From assembly GCA_027315345.1 (NCBI GenBank), contig DAHUYE010000043.1:1-64000 (forward strand): DNA of 64,000 nt, read 5' to 3'. Positions within the stretch are counted from its first letter, which is position 1; the number at the start of each line of letters is the position of its first letter. The DNA comes from Actinomycetota bacterium (GTDB taxonomy: Bacteria > Actinomycetota > Acidimicrobiia > Acidimicrobiales > JAJPHE01). The position numbers and the translations under genes are program-made. Positions 56,564 to 64,000 of this stretch are shown piece by piece. Under the pieces are notes generated by a model. The model saw only the letters and a program-made list of their open reading frames with translations, was not told the origin of the DNA and did no database searches.

Positions 56564-56586
56564 CCGGCGGAGAACCAGAACCCGGT

Positions 56587-58377
56587 TCAGTCGGAGCCGG
56601 CCCCGTCCCCGTCCTGGGCGCCACTGCCGGCGTCCCCCTTGGAGCCGTTCCCGTGGGATCGGCGCGGGAAGAACAGGTGCCGGCCCGAGCGCGGCGCCGG
56701 CTCACCCGGAGTCTCCTGGCGGCTGACCTGGCGCACTCCGGGTATGTCGGAGGCGGCCGTGCTCTGAACGGAGGCCGAGGCGGCTGAGGTGGCCGGAGCC
56801 GGGCCGCGGTTGGCGCGCTCGGCGGCCGTGGCCGGGGAGACGGCCCCGGCCGTCACCAACTCCGGCTCCGGCTCGGGCATCACGACATGGCCCACGGGAG
56901 CAGGCTCGAGCTCATGGTGGTGCTCGGCTTCGAGCGGATGGAGCTCCACCGGCGTGGCCGAGTAACCGCCGTCGGCGCCGCGCACGATGACGTTGGCCAC
57001 CCGCCGCTTACCGGCCGAGGGCACGGCCGAGAGCTCCTTGCAGAGGAGATAGGTCACCGCTCCCACGATGGGCGGTATGACGAACAGCCCGACCCGGAGG
57101 GTCCACACCACCGACTGGACGGAGGTGTCGAAGGCCACGGCTATGACGTCCTCGGAGCCCCCGAGTAGCAGCACGAAGAAGAAGGCCAAGAAGCCGGCCC
57201 CGAAGGCGGTGCGGCCGGGGACGTCCCGGGGCCGTTGCAGCAGGTTGTGGTACGCCTTGTCCCCGGTCAGCTTGGCCTCAAGGAACGGGTAGGCGTAGAG
57301 GATGTTGAAGATGATCCCGGGCAGGATGACGGCCGGATAGAACGTGTTGGCGATCATGTGGCCGGGGAAGTGCGTCTCCCAGTTGGGCCACAGCCGCAGG
57401 GCGCCGTCCAACCAGCCGATGTACCAGTCGGGCTGGGTGAAGGTGCTGATCCGGATGGGGTCGTAGGGGCCGAACAGCCAGATGGGGTTGATCTGGGCCC
57501 AGCCGCCCAACAGGGCCGTGATGGCCAGTGTCATGAAGAAATAGCCGCCGGATTTGGCCATGTACCCGGGCCACATCGGGGTGCCCACCACGTTGGTCTC
57601 GGTGGCGCCTTTGCCCGGGAACTGGCTGTGGTGCTGGCGCATGATGATGGCCAGGTGGGCGCTCAAGAGGCCCAGGATCACCAGGGGCAGGATGAAGACG
57701 TGGATGACGTAGAAGTGGGACAGGACCGCCGTGCCCGGATAGGGACCGCCGTAGAGGAGCTCCATGGCCCAGGTGCCCACGAAGGGAATGGACTCGAACA
57801 CCGAATAGAAGATGCGCAGTCCGCCGCCGGAGATGAGGTCATCCGGAAGCGAATAGCCGAAGAAGCCGTTGAGCAGGGCCAGGATCATCAGGGTCAGGCC
57901 GATGGTCCAGTTGATCTCCCTGGGCTTGCGGAAGGCACCGGTGAAGAAGACCCGGCACATGTGGATCCCGATGGCGCCGATGAAGATCAGGGCCGCCCAG
58001 TGGTGCATCTGGCGGATGACCAGACCGGCCCTTATGTTGAAGCTGATCTGCAGCGTCGAGGCGTAGGCCTCGGACATCTTGACGCCCTGCAGGGGGATGT
58101 AGGACCCGTGATAGATGATCTCGTGGGCCGAATCCACGAAGAAGAAGGCCAGGTAGACCCCGGTCAGCAGCAGGATGATGAAGGAGTAGAGGGCGATCTC
58201 GCCCAACATGAAGGACCAGTGGTCCGGGAAGATGTAATTGAGCATCCACCGGCCGGCCGAAGCCAGACCCAGACGCTCGTCGAGATCCCGGCCCTGCTTG
58301 GCGGCCGCCTTCTTACCGGCGTCAGCCGCCTTCTCCCGCATGCCGGTCGGTGTCCGGCTCCCGCTGATCAGTGTCAC
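56587..58377 (-). CDS. qcrB: Cytochrome bc1 complex cytochrome b subunit with long low-complexity C-terminus
   Basis: FPDHWSFMLGEIALYSFIILLLTGVYLAFFF, QMHHWAALIFIGAIGIHMCRVFFTGAFRKPREINW, HFYVIHVFILPLVILGLLSAHLAIIMRQHHSQFPG. Confidence 0.96.
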   Translation of the reverse strand: MTLISGSRTPTGMREKAADAGKKAAAKQGRDLDERLGLASAGRWMLNYIFPDHWSFMLGEIALYSFIILLLTGVYLAFFFVDSAHEIIYHGSYIPLQGVKMSEAYASTLQISFNIRAGLVIRQMHHWAALIFIGAIGIHMCRVFFTGAFRKPREINWTIGLTLMILALLNGFFGYSLPDDLISGGGLRIFYSVFESIPFVGTWAMELLYGGPYPGTAVLSHFYVIHVFILPLVILGLLSAHLAIIMRQHHSQFPGKGATETNVVGTPMWPGYMAKSGGYFFMTLAITALLGGWAQINPIWLFGPYDPIRISTFTQPDWYIGWLDGALRLWPNWETHFPGHMIANTFYPAVILPGIIFNILYAYPFLEAKLTGDKAYHNLLQRPRDVPGRTAFGAGFLAFFFVLLLGGSEDVIAVAFDTSVQSVVWTLRVGLFVIPPIVGAVTYLLCKELSAVPSAGKRRVANVIVRGADGGYSATPVELHPLEAEHHHELEPAPVGHVVMPEPEPELVTAGAVSPATAAERANRGPAPATSAASASVQSTAASDIPGVRQVSRQETPGEPAPRSGRHLFFPRRSHGNGSKGDAGSGAQDGDGAGSD

Positions 58378-59348
58378 AGTGCATCCCTGTACCAGAAGCC
58401 CGGGCCCACCGGCTCGCCATAGCTCGACAGGGCCCGGAGATAGCCGTTGGAATCTAGCGTCAGCGGCAGCTGGGGCAGCGGCCGGGGGGCGGGGCCGAAG
58501 ACCACGGCGCAGGCGTTGAGCACGTCGAAGGTCGACTCATGGCAGGGGCAGAGGAGCTTCTGGTACTGGGCCTCGTACTGGCCGACCGGGCAGCCGGCGT
58601 GAGTGCAGAGCTTGGAGAAGGCCAGATAGCCGACCGGGGACCACTGCAGCTTGTGGGATTGATCGGGGGGGGCCACCGGCTGGGTGGACGCCCGGATGAG
58701 AAGGGTCTGGTCGTCCTCGGCGTCGGTGTAGCCGTAGGGGAAGACCGTCATGGAGCCGCCCACCTCCAGGGTGGTGTAGTGGACCGGGTTGTTGTTCTCG
58801 TCCACCACCAGCGAGCCTGGCTTCCACTGGGTTTTGTAGAAGGGCCCGTTGGGCGAGAGACCCACCGGGCTCAGCGAACGCAGGGGAAAGAGCAGGATGG
58901 CGCCCATCAGCCCACTGGCGGCCAGGAAGAGCTTGAGCAGGAACGAGCGCCTGCCCTCGATGGCCACCTGGCCCCGCTTGAGGGTCTCGGCAAAGGCCTG
59001 CTCATCGGCCTCCGAGGTGAGGACCTCCCTCTCCTCCACGAACGGCCCCCGGGGCATGAGGTACTTGCCCCACGCCGCCATGCCGAAGCCGATGCCCCCG
59101 AAGAGGACGAAGAGCATGGCCCCTTCGAGCTGGGGATTGCCGCGCTGGGTGTAGATCCAGCCCAGGACGAACACCGACAGGATGGCCAGGATGAAACAGG
59201 CCCCGACCACCAACTCGACCCGCTTGGGGTTCCGGGCCGCCACCGACAGTTGGGCGGCGTAGGTCTCGGTGTCGGTGGTCCCGACGGGGGCGGCGCCGTG
59301 CCCGCCCGGGGTGCCGCTGGGATCTTCGGTGCCCGTGAGGTCGGTCAT
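58374..59348 (-). CDS. qcrA: Rieske 2Fe-2S subunit of the bc1 complex
   Basis: CTHAGCPVGQYEAQYQKLLCPCHESTFDVLNACAVVFGPAPRPLPQLPL; N-terminal TM helices. Confidence 0.95.
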   Translation of the reverse strand: MTDLTGTEDPSGTPGGHGAAPVGTTDTETYAAQLSVAARNPKRVELVVGACFILAILSVFVLGWIYTQRGNPQLEGAMLFVLFGGIGFGMAAWGKYLMPRGPFVEEREVLTSEADEQAFAETLKRGQVAIEGRRSFLLKLFLAASGLMGAILLFPLRSLSPVGLSPNGPFYKTQWKPGSLVVDENNNPVHYTTLEVGGSMTVFPYGYTDAEDDQTLLIRASTQPVAPPDQSHKLQWSPVGYLAFSKLCTHAGCPVGQYEAQYQKLLCPCHESTFDVLNACAVVFGPAPRPLPQLPLTLDSNGYLRALSSYGEPVGPGFWYRDAL

Positions 59349-60247
59349 GCCCGGTCTCCGATCCAGAAGGCGGCCAGCATCAACAGGCCCACTCCCACCA
59401 CGATCCCGATGAATCCCTCGGTGGTCGGCCCGACGTGGCCGAGGTTGAAGCCACCCCGGTCTTGGGGGTGGGTGATGTACTTGACGTACTTGATGATGTC
59501 GGCCTCATCCTGGCTGGAGAGCTGGGCGATGCTGAAGCGGGGCATGTTGCCCGGCCCGGTGCGGATGGCCTCGGCTATCTCCAGGGGAGTGTCCGGGACC
59601 AGCGAAGGGGCGTAGGCGCCATAGCTCAGGGCTCCACCGTTGGCGGTGAGACTGTGGCAGGTGGAGCAGTTGAGCCGGAACAGCTCCCCGCCGTGGGCCA
59701 GATTGGCCTGGGAGAGATCGATGGGGCCGGGTATGGACGGGCCCTGGGGCACGCTGCCCACATAGCCGGGGACCTGGAGAGAGGCCACGTACTGGGCTAT
59801 CTCCTTGGCCTGGGTGGTGGAGAAGATGGGGTTCTTGCGCATGGCCTGCTGGCTCGGAACCTCCAGGGGCATACGCCCGGTGATGATCCAGAAGTCGACC
59901 GCCGCCGAGCCCAGCCCGACCAGGGTGGGCGCCCGGGCCGAGCCCTGGGCATCGGTGCCGTGGCAGGAGGCACAGGCCTGGACATACAGCTGCCTACCGC
60001 TGGCCGACCCCGTCCCCAGTTCGGTGTCCTGGTAGCTGGTGCCCCCGGTGTTGCCCAGGGCGTGGTTGTGGGTGCCGGCCGGCACGGTGGTGGCCGGCGC
60101 CGCCGGCTGGGCCGAACCGGTGCCCTGGGCCCGCGCCGTGGAGCCGAACAGCACGATGGAGATGGCGGCCACCCCCATCACGAGGAGGGCGGGCAGGGCC
60201 ATCTGGCGGGTCCGGCGGGCGATAGCGGGTCGGGCGGAGGCGGGCAT
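59345..60247 (-). CDS. qcrC: Diheme cytochrome c subunit of the bc1 complex
   Basis: CASCHGTDAQGSARAPTLVGLG and CSTCHSLTANGGALSYGAYAPSL; C-terminal TM. Confidence 0.94.
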   Translation of the reverse strand: MPASARPAIARRTRQMALPALLVMGVAAISIVLFGSTARAQGTGSAQPAAPATTVPAGTHNHALGNTGGTSYQDTELGTGSASGRQLYVQACASCHGTDAQGSARAPTLVGLGSAAVDFWIITGRMPLEVPSQQAMRKNPIFSTTQAKEIAQYVASLQVPGYVGSVPQGPSIPGPIDLSQANLAHGGELFRLNCSTCHSLTANGGALSYGAYAPSLVPDTPLEIAEAIRTGPGNMPRFSIAQLSSQDEADIIKYVKYITHPQDRGGFNLGHVGPTTEGFIGIVVGVGLLMLAAFWIGDRA

Positions 60248-60257
60248 GGAGGGCCGA

Positions 60258-60872
60258 CTACCCCTTCAGGAGGAAGATGGCGCTGTACAGGAAGACCCAC
60301 ACAACGTCGACGAAGTGCCAGTAGTAGGTGACGCATTGGAACACGGAGCGCTCGCCCGGGTCACCGCCCGGACCGGCCAGACGCCCGTAGAAGGCGGCCA
60401 TGGCCACCAGGCCCACGAAGACGTGGAGCCCGTGCAGGCCGGTCATGAGGAAGAAGAGGGATGTGAAGGCATCGTGGGAGATGCGGAAGTCGACGTGGAA
60501 CCACTCGTAGCCCTGGTTGGCCAGGAACAGCGAGCCCATGATGAAGGTGATGATCACCCAGCGGCGGGCCTGCTCCCGGTCGTGGCGGCGCTCCTCCGAC
60601 CACAGCGCCCTCTGCATGGTGAAGCTGGACGCCACCAGGATGGCGGTGAAGATGCCCGACTGCAGGATGTCGAGGTGGATCCCCTGGGGGGGCCACACCC
60701 CGGCCACGGTGTCCTGGGCCCGCACCGTGAAGAAGGCGGCGAAGAGCCCGGCGAAGAACATCAGCTCCGATCCCAACCACACCATCACGCCCACGTTCAG
60801 CAGCGGCGGCCGGGTCGGGGGGGCGGGAGCGGCGTAGTGACTGGGCGGCTCCGTGGCGAGGACCTGGGTCAC
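60258..60872 (-). CDS. ctaE: Cytochrome c oxidase subunit III
   Basis: VGVMVWLGSELMFFAGLFAAFFTVRAQ, FFLMTGLHGLHVFVGLVAM, VTYYWHFVDVVWVFLYSAIFLL. Confidence 0.95.
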   Translation of the reverse strand: MTQVLATEPPSHYAAPAPPTRPPLLNVGVMVWLGSELMFFAGLFAAFFTVRAQDTVAGVWPPQGIHLDILQSGIFTAILVASSFTMQRALWSEERRHDREQARRWVIITFIMGSLFLANQGYEWFHVDFRISHDAFTSLFFLMTGLHGLHVFVGLVAMAAFYGRLAGPGGDPGERSVFQCVTYYWHFVDVVWVFLYSAIFLLKG

Positions 60873-60955
60873 GGCCCCTTTACTAGTCGATCCAGAGGGG
60901 TCCGATCACATCTTCGGGCCATCTCCACGACATATTCACAGGCGGAGCGGGATAT

Positions 60956-61591
60956 TCAGGGGTGAACCAGGCCGAGCTTGAGGGCCAGGGCCGTGGCCTC
61001 CTGCCGGCTGCGCACCTCGAGCTTGGCGTAGATGCTGCTCAGGTGGGTCTTGACGGTGGCCGGGGACAGGAACAGCTCGGCGGCTATCTCCTCGTTCCGG
61101 GCCCCCCGGACCAGACAGGCCAGCACCTCCCGCTCCCGGGCCGTGAGGGACCCGGTCTCGGGCGCGGCCGCCCCGGTGTCGTGGATGACGATGCCGGCCA
61201 GGGCGGGGACGAGCTCCCCGGAGAGGGCCCGCTCCCCGGCCATGATCCGCTCCACTGCCCCCAACAGCTCCTCGGCCGGGACCGAAGCGGTCATGATCCC
61301 GTCCGCCCCGGCCCCGGCCAGGGCGGCCAGCTGGCTCCGGGAGGGCCGGTCGACCAGGGCCAGCACGCGGGCGCCCTGGGATTTGGCCATGGCGACCAGG
61401 GAGGAGCCGTCTTCCCCCAGGTGGTCGCCCAGGACCACCAGATCCGGATGACGGCGGCGGATGGCCGCCCGGGCCGCCACCGGGCCATCCGCTTCTTCCA
61501 GTATCCGGTAGCTAAGACTGGGCAGGGACCGGCCGATACCCAGACGGACAAGCGGCCACTGGTCGACTATCACCACCCCCGTCGAAGCCAC
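60956..61591 (-). CDS. LuxR-family response regulator
   Basis: Degenerate receiver domain plus GSLTAREREVLACLVRGARNEEIAAELFLSPATVKTHLSSIYAKLEVRSRQEATALALKLGLV; GTG start. Confidence 0.88.
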   Translation of the reverse strand: MASTGVVIVDQWPLVRLGIGRSLPSLSYRILEEADGPVAARAAIRRRHPDLVVLGDHLGEDGSSLVAMAKSQGARVLALVDRPSRSQLAALAGAGADGIMTASVPAEELLGAVERIMAGERALSGELVPALAGIVIHDTGAAAPETGSLTAREREVLACLVRGARNEEIAAELFLSPATVKTHLSSIYAKLEVRSRQEATALALKLGLVHP

Positions 61592-61759
61592 CTGCCCCAG
61601 GGTAGGCCGTGGCGGGATTGACACCCGGCTCGGGCGGACTAGCCCATCCGGGTTGGTGGCATCTCTCCGTCTTCCATAGCCCGAGCGGGCCATGGCCGTA
61701 TAGCCGACCACCCGCGCGGCCGATGCCCCGAGGGTCCCAGATGGCCCATAACGGCTTAC

Positions 61760-62638
61760 ATGGCACAAAGGACCAAGAACCTCTCCTCGGTCCCGACCAA
61801 TGAATACGGCGTCAACGAGGAGCAACTGGTAACCGAGCACTTCCAGCTGGCGCAGCGGGCCGTTTCCGACCTGCTCCAGCGGGTGCCCAGGCACGTATCG
61901 CGCAGTGATCTGCTCTCGGCCGCCCTGGCCGGGCTGGCCCAGGCCGCCCGTTCCTACGATCCCGACCGGGGCATCGCCTTCGACCGCTTCGCCTCGGCCC
62001 GTATCCGGGGCGCCCTGCTGGACGAGCTGAGGAGCCGGGACTGGGCCAGCCGCTCGGTCCGGGCCCGGGCCCGCCGCGTGACCGCCGCCGTGGACCACCT
62101 GACCGCCGCCAACGGCTCGGCCCCCACCCCGGATCAGGTGGCCGCCCACCTCGGGATGGACAAGGCCACCCTGGATTCCCTCACCGGGGACGTCCACCGG
62201 GCCGTGGTCCTCAACTTCGACGCCCTGGTGGTCGACGGGGACGGCGCTTCCGCCCTGCCGGCTGATGAGCGGGGCCCCGACGTCCAGATCCTCGACCGGG
62301 AGCGGCGCTCCTATCTGCTCGACGCCGTCTCCCACCTGCCCGAGCGCATGCGCCACGTCGTGGTGGGCTACTTCTTCGATGAGCGCCCCATGCGGGAGCT
62401 GGCCGAGGAGCTGGATGTGACCGAGTCCCGCATCTCCCAGATCCGGGCCGAGGCCCTCGCCCTCATGCGCACCGCCCTGGACGCCCATCTGGACGGCATC
62501 GACCCCGTGGCCGAGCTGGCCCCCCGCACGGCCAAGCGCACCGCCGCCTACGTCGACGCCGTCGGCACCAACTCGGAGTGGAAGCACCGCCTCGACGCCG
62601 TCCCCCACACCCCCCGCCCCACGACTCTGATTGGCTGA
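61760..62638 (+). CDS. FliA/WhiG-like sigma-70 family RNA polymerase sigma factor
   Basis: YDPDRGIAFDRFASARIRGALLDELRSRDWASRSVRARARRV, LPERMRHVVVGYFFDERPMRELAEELDVTESRISQIRAEALALMR. Confidence 0.9.
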   Translation: MAQRTKNLSSVPTNEYGVNEEQLVTEHFQLAQRAVSDLLQRVPRHVSRSDLLSAALAGLAQAARSYDPDRGIAFDRFASARIRGALLDELRSRDWASRSVRARARRVTAAVDHLTAANGSAPTPDQVAAHLGMDKATLDSLTGDVHRAVVLNFDALVVDGDGASALPADERGPDVQILDRERRSYLLDAVSHLPERMRHVVVGYFFDERPMRELAEELDVTESRISQIRAEALALMRTALDAHLDGIDPVAELAPRTAKRTAAYVDAVGTNSEWKHRLDAVPHTPRPTTLIG

Positions 62639-62750
62639 CGGGCACCCGGGTCCTTCGGACCTCGCCCATTGCCGGCTCCGCCGGCGTGCCCGCACCGGGT
62701 GCCCGGGGGCCCAACCCCGGGCGCGCTCAATGCCTGAGTCAGTGGTACCC

Positions 62751-64000
62751 CTACTCCGGCCGGAGCGCCTCTGGCAGAGGGCGGGCGTGGACCACGCTGA
62801 GGCGGCGGGTGGCCCGGGTCAGGGCCACGTAGAGGGCCCGTAGGCCCTGGGCGGCACCCTCGATGATGGCGGCCGGCTCGATCACGATCACGGAGTCGAA
62901 CTCCAGGCCTTTGACCACCCCGACCGGCACCAGGGTGACGGGGCGGTCCAGGCCGTCCCGCTCGGGAAGGCCGAACTCCAGCCCGGACTGCTCCAGCTCG
63001 GCGCTCAGCCAGTCCAGCCAGGCGTCCGGACAGACGAGGGCCACCGTCCCGCCCTCCACCGCCGCCAGTTCCGAGCGGGCCTCCTCGGCCACCGTCTTGG
63101 CCAGCGACTCGGCCGAGGGGGCGGCCACGAAGCGGGGCACCGACCCGGTGCTGCGGACCGACTGGGGCGGCACCAGCCCGGGGGCGGCGGCGGCCAGGAC
63201 CCCGGCGGCCACGTCCATGATCTCGGCCGGGGTCCGGTAGTTCACGCTCAACTCGGTGACCGTGGGCTCCCGGCGGGGGGTCAGGTGCTCGACCACCGCC
63301 TCCCATCCCGGGGGGGCCAGGGCACCGGTGGCCTGGGCCACGTCACCGACCACGGTCATGGACCCGGCCGTGGAACGCCGGGCCAGCATCCGCAGCTGCA
63401 TGGTCGAGAGGTCCTGCGCCTCGTCCACCACGATGTGGCCGTAGGTGCGGGGCCATTCGGTGTTGTCGTTGGGCCGGGGGCTGCCCACCAGCAGCTTGGC
63501 CTCGTCCACCAGGGCGACGTCGGCGGCGGTCCAGGGGATGTCCTCCAGCCGGCTGGACCGGCGCCGGTACAGGAGGCGGACCTCCTCGGCGCTCAGGACG
63601 CCCTTGCCGGCCGAGGTCAGCAGGGCCGGCGCCCCCAGGAGGTCGTGGACCAGCTCCTCGGGCAGCAGGCGGGGCCACATCCGCTCCAGGGCCTCCACGA
63701 TCACCGGGTGGCGGCGCAGCCGGGAACGCAGCTCGGCCTCGTCCAGCTCCTCCTCCCCGTGCTCGACCTCCCAGTCCTCCTCGGGCGCCGGGAACAGGGG
63801 GATGACCTTGGCCAGTCCACCGTCGCGCCCGGGCACCTCGCCCTCCCCGGGGTCGGCGTTGAGCTCCCGGGCTCCCACCGCCTCCAGGTAGGCCCGATGA
63901 ACCCGGCGAAACAACTCCGCCTCCACATACCGCCGCCGCCGATTGTGAGCCCCTTGGCGGCGGCGGCCGGCCGTCACCGCCGCGACCGTGTCCTCGGGGC
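62751..64000 (-). CDS. HelD/UvrD-like superfamily 1 DNA helicase, N-terminal part outside window
   Basis: GHIVVDEAQDLSTMQLRMLARRSTAGSMTVVGDVAQATG, LSVNYRTPAEIMDVA, VGVVKGLEFDSVIVIEPAAI, LYVALTRATRRLSVVH. Confidence 0.9.
   Translation of the reverse strand, partial: PEDTVAAVTAGRRRQGAHNRRRRYVEAELFRRVHRAYLEAVGARELNADPGEGEVPGRDGGLAKVIPLFPAPEEDWEVEHGEEELDEAELRSRLRRHPVIVEALERMWPRLLPEELVHDLLGAPALLTSAGKGVLSAEEVRLLYRRRSSRLEDIPWTAADVALVDEAKLLVGSPRPNDNTEWPRTYGHIVVDEAQDLSTMQLRMLARRSTAGSMTVVGDVAQATGALAPPGWEAVVEHLTPRREPTVTELSVNYRTPAEIMDVAAGVLAAAAPGLVPPQSVRSTGSVPRFVAAPSAESLAKTVAEEARSELAAVEGGTVALVCPDAWLDWLSAELEQSGLEFGLPERDGLDRPVTLVPVGVVKGLEFDSVIVIEPAAIIEGAAQGLRALYVALTRATRRLSVVHARPLPEALRPE

Overview
This is a roughly 64 kb, high-GC, gene-dense chromosomal segment of an actinobacterial type, probably Acidimicrobiia-like. 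That placement is inferred from the F420-type LLM oxidoreductase, an actinobacterial ctaE-qcrCAB respiratory cluster, a WhiG/FliA-like sigma factor, an ANTAR protein and the many 'GYWLVASDGGVFSFGD' repeats. I saw no rRNA, tRNA, CRISPR array, prophage or complete IS element. Main blocks, left to right: GMC oxidoreductase with its subunit 3, a substrate-binding lipoprotein and an MFS transporter (1-4.6 kb); small-molecule metabolism genes including a copper amine oxidase (4.6-10.5 kb); TetR, acyl-CoA synthetase and P450 (10.5-14.2 kb); a Tat locus (tatB-tatA-tatC) followed by two secreted ferritin-like proteins and a cupredoxin (14.8-18.5 kb); a DUF1365 / FAD oxidoreductase / SDR / cyclopropane-synthase-like lipid-modification operon (19.6-24.1 kb); MscL with a C-terminal zinc ribbon (24.2 kb); a MerR-DUF433 / PIN-like toxin-antitoxin candidate (30.2-31.4 kb); a secreted subtilisin with a Trp-Gly-Ser pentapeptide-repeat tail next to a large GGDEF-EAL protein (35.4-40.1 kb); two surface proteins sharing the 'YWLVASDGG' repeat, one with NlpC/P60 and one with Ig-like repeats (42.7-48.4 kb); a second GGDEF-EAL protein and a second tatA (48.5-51.2 kb); the cytochrome bc1-aa3 supercomplex genes (53.4-60.9 kb); and LuxR, sigma factor and a HelD/UvrD-like helicase (61-64 kb). 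No single clearly unprecedented system is proven. The best leads are the Tat/ferritin/cupredoxin locus, the fatty-acid modification operon, the repeat-tailed subtilisin, the structured leader upstream of the NlpC/P60 gene, and the TA-like pair. All product calls come from reading translated motifs. No database search was run.
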